A stretch of DNA of 50,167 nucleotides from Streptomyces sp. 35G-GA-8. GTDB taxonomy: Bacteria > Actinomycetota > Actinomycetes > Streptomycetales > Streptomycetaceae. Location: positions 107,938 to 158,104 of the forward strand of contig NZ_JAMHJQ010000019.1 in NCBI RefSeq assembly GCF_023534745.1, given 5' to 3'. Made by a program: the position numbers and the translations under genes. The notes under the pieces were generated by a model. That model was not told where the DNA came from, did no database searches, and saw only the letters and a list, made by a program, of their open reading frames with translations. Below are positions 11,321-20,679 of the stretch, piece after piece; position 1 is the stretch's first letter; each line of letters opens with the position of its first letter.

Positions 11321-12994
11321 ATGACGCCGAAGTCCTCCTCCGCGCCGAGCAGGAGAAGCCTCCTCGCCTCCACCGCGGTCGCCGCCATCGCCGTGGCCGG
11401 CGGCGCACCGCTGCTCGCCGCCTGCGGCGGCACGCGGAGCGGCAAGAAGGAGGGCACCACCTCGGGGAAGGAAGCGCGGAAGATCCTTCCGGCCTTCGTG
11501 GCACGCGACGTCGTGGCGCCGGACATCCCGCCGGAGAACGGCTCCTCCGCGGGATTCACCCGGGCGATCGCCACCGCGGATCTCAAGGGCTCGGTGCCGC
11601 AGAAGCTCGGCGCGGGCAGCCGTATCACCATCATGTCGCCGTACTGGGGCACTCCGCCGTCCGGCGACAACCCGTACTACGCGGCCATGAACGACGCGAT
11701 CGGGGTGCGGACCGTCTGGCAGAACCAGGACGGGAACACCTACGACGAGAAGCTCGGCGCCGTGCTCGCCTCCAGCGGGATCCCCGATGTGGTGATCGTG
11801 CCCGGATGGAATCTGACCGGCAAGATCCCCGGCGCCGTCAACGCCAAGTTCGAGGACCTCGGCCCGTATCTCTCCGGCGACAAGGTCAAGGACTTCCCGA
11901 ATCTCGCGGCCGTGCCGACCGACGCGTGGCTTCGCTCGATCTTCGGCGGCGCGCTGCGCGGTATCCCGATGCCCGCCTCCTACGTCGTGAACATCGCGCC
12001 CTTCTACCGCAAGGACCTCTTCGAGAAGCGGGGATACGAACCGCCCCGCACGGCCGACGAGTTCCTTTCGCTCGCCAAGGAGATCACCAGCGCCAGATCG
12101 AAGGTGTGGGCCTGCGACGACATGAAGTGGACCGCCTTCAATATGTTCGGGGTGCTCTCCGGCAACGACAAGGCCCTGGGGTGGGACCTGGTCGAAGGCA
12201 AGCTGGTCAACCGCGTCGAGACCGCCGAGTATCTGGAGGCCCTGGAGTGGACGCGCAAGCTGTACGCCGCCGGGGTCGTCCACCCCGACGCCAAGGCCGT
12301 CCAGGGCGACGCCGGCAACCGGTTCACGGCCGGTCAGGTCCTGATCTACAACCAGGATCTCTCCCACTGGTACGCGAAGACCGTGGAGCAGGCGGCCACC
12401 CCCGGGTTCGCGATGGGCGCCCTGGACCTCTTCGGCCACGCGGGCGGCGACCCGACGCTCTACGCCGTTCAGCCCGCCGGCATCTGGGCCTTCGTCAAGA
12501 AGGGCTCCTCCGAGAGGCTGGTCAGGGATGTGCTGGCCATGGCCAACTTCACCGCCGCGCCGTACGGCACGAAGGAGCGCATGCTCACCGACTACGGCGT
12601 CGAGGGCACGCACTACACCGTCGAGAAGGGGCTGCCCGTCAAGAACGACAAGGGCACCATCGAGGTCGCGGGCACCTTCGACTACACCGGTGACCCGGCC
12701 GCGTATGTCGCCCACCCCGACCGGCCCGATATCGCCAGGGCTCAGGTGGAGTGGCAGCAGCGCATGGGGGCCTTCACCAAGAAGACCTCCTTCTACGGGC
12801 TGACCATCACCGAGCCCACGCGGTGGACCAATCTCGCCGATGACTTCGAGCAGTTGGAGGACGACATCGTCCGCGGCCGGAAGAAGATCGGGGACATGCG
12901 GCGGGCCGTCTCCGACTGGCGGAGCGGGGGCGGTGACCAGCTGCGCGACTGGTACGCGAAGCTGCTCGACGAGTCAGGACCGGCCGCGAACTGA
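11321..12994 (+). CDS. Extracellular sugar-binding lipoprotein (ABC importer)
   Basis: A 557-residue solute-binding protein of the large family that pairs with LplB/YtcP-type permeases. The N-terminus has a twin-arginine type signal (SRRSLLAS) and a lipobox LLAAC with the lipidated cysteine C35, so it is anchored outside the membrane. The start at 11321 has GAAGGG before it and places the signal peptide at the very N-terminus; the longer open frame upstream covers the operator and promoter. It would bind the imported oligosaccharide. It is the first gene of a five-gene operon with two permeases, GH74 and GH42; this context suggests xyloglucan or related beta-glucan oligosaccharides. No ATP-binding subunit is encoded nearby. 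Confidence 0.9.
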   Translation: MTPKSSSAPSRRSLLASTAVAAIAVAGGAPLLAACGGTRSGKKEGTTSGKEARKILPAFVARDVVAPDIPPENGSSAGFTRAIATADLKGSVPQKLGAGSRITIMSPYWGTPPSGDNPYYAAMNDAIGVRTVWQNQDGNTYDEKLGAVLASSGIPDVVIVPGWNLTGKIPGAVNAKFEDLGPYLSGDKVKDFPNLAAVPTDAWLRSIFGGALRGIPMPASYVVNIAPFYRKDLFEKRGYEPPRTADEFLSLAKEITSARSKVWACDDMKWTAFNMFGVLSGNDKALGWDLVEGKLVNRVETAEYLEALEWTRKLYAAGVVHPDAKAVQGDAGNRFTAGQVLIYNQDLSHWYAKTVEQAATPGFAMGALDLFGHAGGDPTLYAVQPAGIWAFVKKGSSERLVRDVLAMANFTAAPYGTKERMLTDYGVEGTHYTVEKGLPVKNDKGTIEVAGTFDYTGDPAAYVAHPDRPDIARAQVEWQQRMGAFTKKTSFYGLTITEPTRWTNLADDFEQLEDDIVRGRKKIGDMRRAVSDWRSGGGDQLRDWYAKLLDESGPAAN

Positions 12995-13023
12995 CAGGCG
13001 CCACACGACGCAGGGAGTTCAGG

Positions 13024-14061
13024 GTGTCGCAGAGCACGCTTCCGGACCCGGACGTACGCCGGCGCGCACGGCGCTCGCCCCGGCCGCCGCGGCGGAAGGG
13101 CGGCAACCGGCCGCCGAAGCGAGGAAGGGCTTCCGGACCGGCCACCCGGGTGCGGTGGCGCCGGGACCGGGCGCTGATCCTCATGACGCTTCCCGCACTG
13201 CTCCTGGTGCTCGTCTTCAGCTATCTGCCGATCCTCGGCAATGTGGTGGCCTTCCAGGACTACGACCCCTACCTCGGCGACAACGGCTTCGTCGCGATCC
13301 TGGAGAGCCCCTGGGTCGGTATCGACCAGTTCGCCCGGATCCTCGGAGACTCCGCGTTCTGGGCGGCCGTACAGAACACCCTGGTGCTGTTCTTTCTCCA
13401 GCTGGTGCTCTTCTTCCCCGTCCCCATCCTGTTCGCGCTGCTGATCAACAGTCTCGTACGGCCCAGGGTGCGTGCGGTCGCCCAGGCCGTGATGTATCTG
13501 CCGCACTTCTTCTCCTGGGTCCTGGTCGTCACCGTCTTCCAGCAGATCTTCGGCGGCGCGGGGATCATCGCCCAGACACTGCGGCGCCATGGCGTCGAGG
13601 GTTTCGACCTGATGACCGACCCCGGCCTCTTCAAGTTCCTGCTGACGGCCGAGGGTGTCTGGAAGGACGCCGGGTGGGGCGTCATCGTCTTCCTCGCGGC
13701 GCTCGCCTCCGTCAACCACGAGCTGTACGAGGCAGCGGCGATGGACGGTGCGAACCGCCGGCGCCGGATGTGGCATGTCACCCTGCCCGCCCTGCGCCCG
13801 GTGATCGCCCTGCTGCTGGTGCTGCGCGTCGGCGACGCGCTGACGGTCGGCTTCGAGCAGATCCTGCTCCAGCGCGACGCGGTGGGACGCGACGCGGCGG
13901 AGGTGCTGGACACGTTCGTGTGGTGGACGGGCATCCGGAATCAGGACTTCGGCTACGCGGCCGCCGCCGGTCTGATCAAGGGCGTCATCGGTCTGGGGCT
14001 GGTGCTCACGGCCAACAAGGTCGCCCATCTCATGGGCGAGCAGGGGGTGTACAAGAAATGA
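13024..14061 (+). CDS. ABC sugar permease (LplB type)
   Basis: A 345-residue inner-membrane permease with a basic N-terminal tail (1-50) and six predicted transmembrane segments, the first at ALILMTLPALLLVLVF. The EAA loop that contacts the ATPase is seen as EAAAMDGANRRRRMWHVTLP. The GTG start has GGGAG upstream, 29 bases after the binding-protein gene. Its stop overlaps the next permease as ATGA. It forms the heterodimeric channel with that protein; the ATPase is presumably a shared MsiK encoded elsewhere. Confidence 0.92.
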   Translation: MSQSTLPDPDVRRRARRSPRPPRRKGGNRPPKRGRASGPATRVRWRRDRALILMTLPALLLVLVFSYLPILGNVVAFQDYDPYLGDNGFVAILESPWVGIDQFARILGDSAFWAAVQNTLVLFFLQLVLFFPVPILFALLINSLVRPRVRAVAQAVMYLPHFFSWVLVVTVFQQIFGGAGIIAQTLRRHGVEGFDLMTDPGLFKFLLTAEGVWKDAGWGVIVFLAALASVNHELYEAAAMDGANRRRRMWHVTLPALRPVIALLLVLRVGDALTVGFEQILLQRDAVGRDAAEVLDTFVWWTGIRNQDFGYAAAAGLIKGVIGLGLVLTANKVAHLMGEQGVYKK

Positions 14062-15032
14062 GCCCCACCGGGACCGCCGCCCCCACCGACCCCGCGTCCG
14101 CCGACTCCGCGTCCGCCGCCCCGCGTGGCCGCCGTTTCTGGTCCGCCCCGCCGCGTCCGGTCTGGGAGGAGAAGCCCACCAGGGCCGGCCTCGCGGGCAA
14201 GGGCATCGCCCTCTCGGCCGCCTGTCTGGCCATCCTCTTCCCGCTCTGGATCGTGATCGTCACCAGCCTGTCCTCGCGGCGCACCATCGACGCGGCCGGC
14301 GGTCTGGTGATCGTGCCCAGGGATCTCACCCTCATCGCGTACGAGGAGCTGCTGAGCGGTGGTCAGGTGCAGCGCGCCGCCCTGGTCAGCCTGGGAGTGA
14401 CGGTCGTGGGCACGGCCTTCAGCATGGTGGTGTCCGTCCTGTGCGCGTACGGGCTCTCCCGTACGAACTCACTCGGCCACCGCTGGATCCTGATGACGCT
14501 GCTGGCCACCATGTTCTTCGGGGCCGGTCTGATCCCGACCTATCTCCTCGTCCAGGCGCTGGGTTTGACCGACACCTATCTGGCGCTGATCCTGCCGGGC
14601 GCGGTGAGCGTCTTCAATGTCCTGGTCCTGCGCTCGTTCTTCATGAACATCTCCCCGGAGCTGATCGACAGCGCGCGGATCGACGGCGCGGGCGATCTCC
14701 GGATCCTGTGGCGGATCGTCCTGCCGCTCTCCCGCGCCGTGATCGCGGTCATCGCGCTCTTCTACGCGGTCGGCTACTGGAGCGCCTGGTTCAACGCGTC
14801 GATCTATCTGACGGACCAGGACATGATGCCGCTGCAGAACGTCATGATCCAGCTGGTGCAGAAACAGGAGCCGCCGACGGGCCTGGGACAGCGGATCAAG
14901 ACCGGTCAGCTCTCCCCGCTCGCCGTGCAGATGGCCGTCATGGTGCTGGCGCTGCTGCCTGTCGCCGTCGCCTCGCCCTTTGTCCAGAAGCACTTCAGGA
15001 AGGGCATGCTCACGGGCGCCGTCAAGGGCTGA
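14058..15032 (+). CDS. ABC sugar permease (YtcP type)
   Basis: The second permease of the importer, 324 residues. A polar, alanine-rich N-terminal tail (1-45) precedes six transmembrane segments; the EAA-type loop appears as SARIDGAGDLRILWRIVLPL. I chose the ATG at 14058 because it overlaps the stop of the first permease (ATGA) and upstream sequence in this frame is not conserved in character. It works with the preceding permease and the lipoprotein at 11321. Confidence 0.92.
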   Translation: MSPTGTAAPTDPASADSASAAPRGRRFWSAPPRPVWEEKPTRAGLAGKGIALSAACLAILFPLWIVIVTSLSSRRTIDAAGGLVIVPRDLTLIAYEELLSGGQVQRAALVSLGVTVVGTAFSMVVSVLCAYGLSRTNSLGHRWILMTLLATMFFGAGLIPTYLLVQALGLTDTYLALILPGAVSVFNVLVLRSFFMNISPELIDSARIDGAGDLRILWRIVLPLSRAVIAVIALFYAVGYWSAWFNASIYLTDQDMMPLQNVMIQLVQKQEPPTGLGQRIKTGQLSPLAVQMAVMVLALLPVAVASPFVQKHFRKGMLTGAVKG

Positions 15033-15111
15033 CGCGCCACCGGGCCTGCTCGCGCACGACCTCACCAGGTGCCGCCCCGGCGCGCACGCCCCCACGACGG
15101 AAGGTGACGTC

Positions 15112-17319
15112 ATGTCCGATCCGACGCATGGACCCCGCAGACGTACGGTGCTCGGCACCGCCTCAGGAACAGTGGCGGCCCTCGCGCTGACCGGCGCCCC
15201 GGCGATGGCCGCCCCCCGGCACTCCCCCGTCGCCGCCGACCGGGCGGCGGCGGAGCAGCCGTACCGCTGGCGCACGGTCACCATCGGTGGCACCGGCTTC
15301 CTCACCGGCGTGCTCTTCCACCCCGCGGTCAAAGGACTGGCCTACGCCCGTACCGATATCGGCGGCGCCTACCGCTGGGACGACGCGGCCCAGCGCTGGA
15401 CACCGCTCACCGACCATCTCGGCTGGGACGACTACCATCTGCTCGGCGTCGAGGCCATGGCCGTCGATCCGAACCAGCCCGACCGGCTCTATCTCGCTCT
15501 CGGCGCCTATACGCAGTCCTGGGCCGGCCATGGCGCCGTGCTGCGGTCGAGCGACCGGGGTGCCACCTGGAGCCGTACCGCCCTGCCCGTGAAACTCGGC
15601 GGCAACGAGGACGGCCGGGGCGCGGGCGAGCGGTTGCTCGTCGACCCCCGCAACGGCGACACCCTCTATCTGGGCACCCGCCATGACGGACTGCTCGTAT
15701 CGACCGACCGGGGCGCGACCTGGGCCGCCGCCGCCTTCCCCGCCGCCGCGAACGCCTCAGGTCAGGGCATCACCTTCCTGGTGGCCGCCGGGCGCCTGGT
15801 GTACGCGGGATGGGGCGACGGCGGCAGCGCGCTCTACCGTACGAGCGACGGCGTGGCATGGCAGGCCGTCCCCGGTCAGCCGTCGGGCGCGGCGGCGCGG
15901 GTGCCGATCCGCGCGGCCTTCGACGCGAACTCCCGTTCCCTGTATGTCACCTACGCCAACGGGCCGGGCCCCAACAACCAGACCGACGGCTCGGTCCACC
16001 GGCTCGACACCGCCACCGGTGTCTGGACCGATGTGACCCCCGTCCGGCCATCGGGGGGCGACGCCTTCGGATACGGGGGCGTGGCGGTGGACGCGCGGGT
16101 CCCGGGTACGGTCGTCGTCTCCACCAACAACCGCTGGGGCCCGGTCGACACCCTCTACCGCTCCACCGACGGCGGCGGGAGCTGGGTCTCGCTCAAGGAC
16201 ACCGCGACGCTCGACATCCGCGAGACTCCGTATCTCGGCTGGGGTGCCACGCCCAAGTTCGGCTGGTGGATCCAGACCGTCGCGATCGATCCGTACGACT
16301 CGAAGCACCTCGTGTTCGGCACGGGCGCCACCCTGTTCGCGACCCGCGATCTGGTGCGCTGGGCGCCCTGGATCCGCGGTCTGGAGGAGTCCGCGGTACG
16401 ACAGCTCGTCTCACCCGCCTCCGGAGCCGCCCCTCTGCTCAGCGGTCTCGGCGACATCGGGGTGATGTACCACGAGTCGCTTGCCGTCTCGCCGTCCCGG
16501 GGCATGGCCACGAATCCGGTCTTCGGCACGGCGACCGGTCTGGCGCTCGCCACCCTGAAGCCGGGCTATGTGGTGCGCACCGGCTGGGGCGACCACGGGA
16601 ACGGCGCCTCTTCGACGGACGGCGGCCAGAGCTGGCGGCCGTTCGCCGGACAGCCCGCGATCGCGTCGACCGCTCCCGGGCCGATCGCGGTGAGCTCGGA
16701 CGGCGCCACGCTGCTGTGGTCGTTCGTCCACTGGGACGGTACGCGGCATCCCGGCTTCCGCTCCACGGACGGGGGCGCGGGCTGGAGCGAGGTGGCCACC
16801 TTCCCCCGGGGCGCGGTGCCGGTCGCCGACCCGGTCGACCCGCGGTGTTTCTATGTGTACGACACGGACGGCGGCGCCGTGTACCGCTCCACGGACGCGG
16901 GGGCGACGTTCGCGCGCGGCGCGGGCGGACTGCCGTCCGGGGATGTGCAGTTCCGGATCGCGGCGGCGCCGGGACGGACCGGTGATCTCTGGCTGTCGGC
17001 CAAATGGAACGGACTGTTCCGGTCGACGGACGGCGGTCGTTCCTTCACCAAGGTCACCAGCTGCTGGGCCTCGTACGCCCTCGGTTTCGGCAGGGCGGCC
17101 CCGGGGACGGCCTATCCCGCCGTCTTCCAGACCGGCGCGACGGAGAACTTCGTCGGGGTGTACCGCTCCGACGACGCGGGGGCCGGCTGGATCCGGATCA
17201 ACGACGACGCCCATCAGTGGGGCTGGACCGGTGAGGTGATCACCGGCGATCCCCGTGTCCATGGCCGTGTCTATCTGGGCACCAACGGCCGCGGCATCCA
17301 GTACGGGGACCCCGTCTGA
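15112..17319 (+). CDS. Secreted GH74 xyloglucanase
   Basis: A 735-residue protein with a twin-arginine signal (PRRRTVLG, cleavage near AMAAP, residue 34) and the two seven-bladed propellers of family GH74. At least eight Asp-box repeats of the type STDGGxSW or SDRGATW are spread through it. Candidate catalytic aspartates are D82 in TDIGGAYRWD and D448 in GLGDIGVMY, the two conserved acids of the family. GH74 enzymes cut the xyloglucan backbone outside the cell. There is no carbohydrate-binding module. It lies 79 bases after the permease gene and its TGA overlaps the GH42 start as TGATG, so degradation, uptake and side-chain removal are encoded in one operon. Confidence 0.9.
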   Translation: MSDPTHGPRRRTVLGTASGTVAALALTGAPAMAAPRHSPVAADRAAAEQPYRWRTVTIGGTGFLTGVLFHPAVKGLAYARTDIGGAYRWDDAAQRWTPLTDHLGWDDYHLLGVEAMAVDPNQPDRLYLALGAYTQSWAGHGAVLRSSDRGATWSRTALPVKLGGNEDGRGAGERLLVDPRNGDTLYLGTRHDGLLVSTDRGATWAAAAFPAAANASGQGITFLVAAGRLVYAGWGDGGSALYRTSDGVAWQAVPGQPSGAAARVPIRAAFDANSRSLYVTYANGPGPNNQTDGSVHRLDTATGVWTDVTPVRPSGGDAFGYGGVAVDARVPGTVVVSTNNRWGPVDTLYRSTDGGGSWVSLKDTATLDIRETPYLGWGATPKFGWWIQTVAIDPYDSKHLVFGTGATLFATRDLVRWAPWIRGLEESAVRQLVSPASGAAPLLSGLGDIGVMYHESLAVSPSRGMATNPVFGTATGLALATLKPGYVVRTGWGDHGNGASSTDGGQSWRPFAGQPAIASTAPGPIAVSSDGATLLWSFVHWDGTRHPGFRSTDGGAGWSEVATFPRGAVPVADPVDPRCFYVYDTDGGAVYRSTDAGATFARGAGGLPSGDVQFRIAAAPGRTGDLWLSAKWNGLFRSTDGGRSFTKVTSCWASYALGFGRAAPGTAYPAVFQTGATENFVGVYRSDDAGAGWIRINDDAHQWGWTGEVITGDPRVHGRVYLGTNGRGIQYGDPV

Positions 17320-19313
17320 TGCCGTCCCTGGACGACGCCACGCGGGGCCGTGTGCTCTTCGGCGGCGACTACAACCCGGAACAGTGGCCCGAGGAGACCT
17401 GGGCCCAGGACGTGCGGCTGATGAGGGAGGCCCGGGTCAACTCCGTCACCCTCGGGGTGTTCTCCTGGGCGAAGCTGGAACCCCGGCCGGGCGCACGGGA
17501 CTTCGGCTGGCTCGACCGGCTGATGGACCTCATGGCGGAGAACGGCATCGGGGTCGTCCTGGCCACCCCGACCGCCTCTCCGCCGCCGTGGATGGGGTCG
17601 CGCCATCCGGAGACCCTGCCGCGTGACGAGGACGGCCGGATCGTGTGGTGGGGCTCGCGGCAGCAGTTCTGCCCCAGCTCACCCGTCTACCGCGGGTACG
17701 CCGGGGCCCTCACCGACGACCTCGCGGCGCGGTACGGCGGCCATCCGGCGCTGCGCATGTGGCACATCAACAACGAGTACTGCACCCACTGCTGGTGCGA
17801 CGAGACCGCACGCCACTTCCGTGAGTGGCTGCGCGCCAGGCACGGCACTCTCGACGCGCTCAACGAGTCGTGGGGCACCGCCTTCTGGAGCCAGCGTTAC
17901 GACCGCTGGGACGAGGTCATCCCGCCCCGGCGCGCCCAGTATCTGCGCAACCCCGGGCATACCCTCGACTTCCGCCGCTTCACCTCGGACGCGCTGCTGG
18001 AGTGTTACACCGCGGAACGCGACATCGTCGTGCGCCACACCCCGGACACCCCGGTGACCAGCAACTTCATGCCGTTGTGGAGCGGTCAGGACGGCTGGGG
18101 GTGGGCGGAGCGCGAGGATGTGGTGTCCGTCGACATCTACCCCGACCCGAGGGATCCGTACGGCGGCCAGTACAACGCGATGCTCGGCGATCTGACCCGC
18201 TCCCAGGCGCGGGGTCCCTGGGTACTGATGGAACAGGCGGCGGGGTCCGTCAACTGGCGGGGCGTCAACCACCCCAAGCCGGCCGGCCTCAACCGGCTGC
18301 TGTCCTGGCAGTCGGTGGCACGGGGCGCCGACGCCATCTGCTACTTCCAGTGGCGCCAGTCCCGGCAGGGCGCGGAGAAGTTCCACTCCGGGATGCTCGG
18401 CCACGCCGGTGAACAGGGCCGCACCTTCCAGGAGGTCAAACGCATCGGGGCGGAACTGGACCGACTGGGGCCGGACTTGACGGGCACGCACACCGTCGAC
18501 GAGATCGCCGTGCTGCACGACTGGGATTCCTGGTGGGCGGACCAGCAGGACGGCCGGCTCTCGTCCCGTCTCGACTACCCGGCGGTCCTGCGCGCCTGGC
18601 ACCGCGCCCTGTGGGAGTCGAACCTCCGCACCGGCTTCGCCCGTCCCGATCACGACCTGAGCGGGTACCGGCTGGTGGTGGCGGCGCACTTGTATCTGCT
18701 GACGGACGCCGCCATCGACAACCTGGTCCGCTACGTACGCGACGGCGGCACCCTCGTGTCCGGCTTTCTGACGGGCGTCGCCGACGAGGACGACCGGGTG
18801 CGGGCGGGCGGGATGGACGCCCGGCTGCGCGCACTGTTCGGCATCGGCACCGTCCATGAGTGGTGGCCGCTGGACGCGGACGAGACCGTGGAGTGCGACG
18901 GCTTCCGGGCCACCCTGTGGTCCGAGGAGCTGGAGGTGTCGACGGCCGAGACCGTCGCCTCGTACACGAGCGGGGAGCTGGCCGGGCTGCCGGCCGTCCT
19001 GCGCAACGGCCGTGCCTGGTATGTCTCCACACTCCCCGAACCGGAGGCGCTGCGTGCGCTGCTCGCCCGGGTGGCGGACGGCGCGGGCGTCCGGCCCGTG
19101 CTGGAGGGGGTGCCCGACAGGGTGGAGGCGGTACGCCGGGGCGGGCTGCTCTTTCTGTTCAACCACGGCACGAAGGACGTCACCGTCGCGGTCGACGGCA
19201 CGTACCGGGAGTTGCTCGGCGATCACGCGGTCGACGGGTCGGTCGAGCTGGGCCGCCACGGTGTGGCAATCCTCCGCGCGAGCGGACGCCGTGATGAACC
19301 CCCGAGTTGCTGA
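17319..19313 (+). CDS. GH42 beta-galactosidase
   Basis: A 664-residue cytoplasmic beta-galactosidase of family GH42. The N-terminal GGDYNPEQWPE motif, the acid/base E153 in HINNEY and the nucleophile E305 in LMEQAAG are intact. C118, C155, C158 and C160 (CTHCWC) match the zinc-binding cysteine cluster of the family. A trimerisation domain (about 400-590) and a C-terminal beta domain follow. It is translationally coupled to GH74 by a TGATG overlap. In this operon it would remove galactose from imported oligosaccharides, such as galactosylated xyloglucan units. Confidence 0.95.
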   Translation: MPSLDDATRGRVLFGGDYNPEQWPEETWAQDVRLMREARVNSVTLGVFSWAKLEPRPGARDFGWLDRLMDLMAENGIGVVLATPTASPPPWMGSRHPETLPRDEDGRIVWWGSRQQFCPSSPVYRGYAGALTDDLAARYGGHPALRMWHINNEYCTHCWCDETARHFREWLRARHGTLDALNESWGTAFWSQRYDRWDEVIPPRRAQYLRNPGHTLDFRRFTSDALLECYTAERDIVVRHTPDTPVTSNFMPLWSGQDGWGWAEREDVVSVDIYPDPRDPYGGQYNAMLGDLTRSQARGPWVLMEQAAGSVNWRGVNHPKPAGLNRLLSWQSVARGADAICYFQWRQSRQGAEKFHSGMLGHAGEQGRTFQEVKRIGAELDRLGPDLTGTHTVDEIAVLHDWDSWWADQQDGRLSSRLDYPAVLRAWHRALWESNLRTGFARPDHDLSGYRLVVAAHLYLLTDAAIDNLVRYVRDGGTLVSGFLTGVADEDDRVRAGGMDARLRALFGIGTVHEWWPLDADETVECDGFRATLWSEELEVSTAETVASYTSGELAGLPAVLRNGRAWYVSTLPEPEALRALLARVADGAGVRPVLEGVPDRVEAVRRGGLLFLFNHGTKDVTVAVDGTYRELLGDHAVDGSVELGRHGVAILRASGRRDEPPSC

Positions 19314-19432
19314 ACCACTGAGCCACTGAACCACCGGGCCACCGGGCCACCGAGGAATCGCCGACCCGCTGTCGTACGGTGGTCCCGACTTCGTCACGAA
19401 CAGCTTCTCGGTTCCGGGCGGCTGACGCGGCA
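19314..19432. other. Gap between GH42 and lacI, weak hairpin
   Basis: The gap starts with short direct repeats (ACCACTGAGCCACTG, then GGGCCACC twice). CGGGCCACCG near 19344 can pair with CGGTGGTCCCG near 19378 with one bulged base, which may terminate the two convergent genes. The support is modest. Confidence 0.35.
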
Positions 19433-20467
19433 TCAGCTCCGCCGGGACGGCGGATCCCCGGGGACGGCCCGGGGACCCGCGCTCTCCCTCACGGTCAACT
19501 CGGGCCGCAGCAGAAGGACTTCGTCCGTGCCCCGGCCCGCGAGTTTGGCGACCACCTGTTCGACCGCGTGCCGTCCCATCTCCTGCGCCGGGACGGCGAC
19601 CGAGGTCAGGGGGACGGAGGCATGCACGGCGACCTGATCGGGGCAGATGGCCACCACCGAGATGTCCTCCGGCACCGCGCGCCGCTGCTGGCGCAGCAGG
19701 GCCAGCAGCGGGTCGGTGGCCGCCTCGTTCTGGACGATGAACGCGGTGGTGCCGGGACGTTCGTCGAAGATCCGGCCGACGGTGGCGGAAACGGCCGCGT
19801 AACTGCCCTCGCAGGGCCGGTGCAGCAACCGCAGCCCCAGCTCCCCGCTGCGCTCGCGCAGACCGCTCAGCGTACGTTCGGCGAAGCCGGTGAGGCGTTC
19901 GTACACTCCCGGGGCCTCGCCGATGACCGCTATCTCGCGATGGCCGAGCCCGGCCAGATGCTCCGCGCACACCGCGCCGGCGGCGGCGAAATCGAGGTCC
20001 ACACAGCTGAGTCCGGTGGTGTCGGCGGGCAGTCCGATGAGCACCGAGGGGCGCCGCGCCTCCCGCAGCAGGGGCAGCCGGTCGTCGTGCAGCTCCACAT
20101 CCATCAGGATCATCGCGTCGGCGAGGGCGCTGCCCTCGATCCGGCGCACCGCCGCCGGCCCCTCCTCGCCGGTCAGCAGCAGTACGTCGTAGCCGAAGGT
20201 ACGGGCCGTGGTGGCGACCGCGATGGCGATCTCCATCATCACCGGTACGTACATGTCGGTGCGCAGCGGCACCATGAGCGCGATGATGTTCGACCGGCTG
20301 CTGGCCAGCGCGCGGGCACCGGCGTTGGGGTGGTAGCCGAGCTGTTCGATGCTGCGCTCGACCCGTTCCCGGGTGGAGGCCGAGATGGACCGCTTGCCGC
20401 TGAGGACATAGCTCACCGTGCTGGCGGACACTCCGGCATGCTGAGCGACATCGGCGAGGGTGACCAT
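19433..20467 (-). CDS. LacI-family repressor of the oligosaccharide locus
   Basis: A 344-residue LacI/GalR regulator. The N-terminal helix-turn-helix (VTLADVAQHAGVSASTVSYV) and hinge helix (residues about 48-58, NAGARALASS) are intact, followed by the periplasmic-binding-protein-like sensor domain (60-335). It probably binds TCGAAGCGCTTCGA, found twice before its own gene and once each before the GH3 gene and the transporter operon, and releases it when an oligosaccharide enters. Its gene is convergent with the operon it is thought to control. Autoregulation is suggested by the two operators flanking its promoter. Confidence 0.93.
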   Translation of the reverse strand: MVTLADVAQHAGVSASTVSYVLSGKRSISASTRERVERSIEQLGYHPNAGARALASSRSNIIALMVPLRTDMYVPVMMEIAIAVATTARTFGYDVLLLTGEEGPAAVRRIEGSALADAMILMDVELHDDRLPLLREARRPSVLIGLPADTTGLSCVDLDFAAAGAVCAEHLAGLGHREIAVIGEAPGVYERLTGFAERTLSGLRERSGELGLRLLHRPCEGSYAAVSATVGRIFDERPGTTAFIVQNEAATDPLLALLRQQRRAVPEDISVVAICPDQVAVHASVPLTSVAVPAQEMGRHAVEQVVAKLAGRGTDEVLLLRPELTVRESAGPRAVPGDPPSRRS

Positions 20468-20495
20468 TCAGCTCTCCAGGCAGGCCGGTTGAGGT

Positions 20496-20510
20496 GTGAA
20501 GCGCTTCGAC
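20496..20510. promoter_or_regulatory. LacI operator, proximal to lacI
   Basis: GTGAAGCGCTTCGAC carries the core GAAGCGCTTC with a slightly degenerate left arm. It is 29 bases upstream of the lacI start and downstream of the predicted lacI promoter. Confidence 0.78.
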
Positions 20511-20533
20511 AAGCATGGGCAGATATGCCTTTG

Positions 20534-20563
20534 AGATTAAAGGGCATGGTGATGACCTGTCCA
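20534..20563 (-). promoter_or_regulatory. Promoter of lacI
   Basis: On the minus strand TGGACA (20563-20558), an 18-base spacer and TAATCT (20539-20534). It is bracketed by the two LacI palindromes, whose centres are about 75 bases apart. Confidence 0.5.
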
Positions 20564-20571
20564 CAGTCGGA

Positions 20572-20585
20572 TCGAAGCGCTTCGA
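20572..20585. promoter_or_regulatory. LacI operator, distal to lacI
   Basis: A perfect copy of TCGAAGCGCTTCGA upstream of the predicted lacI -35 element. With the proximal site it could allow looping by a repressor tetramer or dimer pair. Confidence 0.82.
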
Positions 20586-20627
20586 CACTCAGCTACGGCA
20601 CTCGGCTTCAGCCCCTACCGCCACGAA

Positions 20628-20660
20628 GAGCGGGTCCGGCCGACTCGGCCGGACCCGCTC
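20628..20660 (-). terminator. Strong terminator of P450 operon
   Basis: GAGCGGGTCCGGCCGA (20628-20643) and TCGGCCGGACCCGCTC (20645-20660) are perfectly complementary over 16 bases with one base between them, which in practice gives a 13-pair stem and a 7-base loop. It follows the reductase stop on the minus strand. A second small perfect hairpin, CGGAAGT-G-ACTTCCG (20664-20678), stands directly after the stop codon. Confidence 0.8.
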
Positions 20661-20679
20661 CCACGGAAGTGACTTCCGG

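Noticed and set aside
9147-11324. 725-codon plus-strand frame antisense to GH3 and across the divergent promoter
   Set aside because: It spans the promoters and operators and has no domain; it is a shadow of the GH3 gene.
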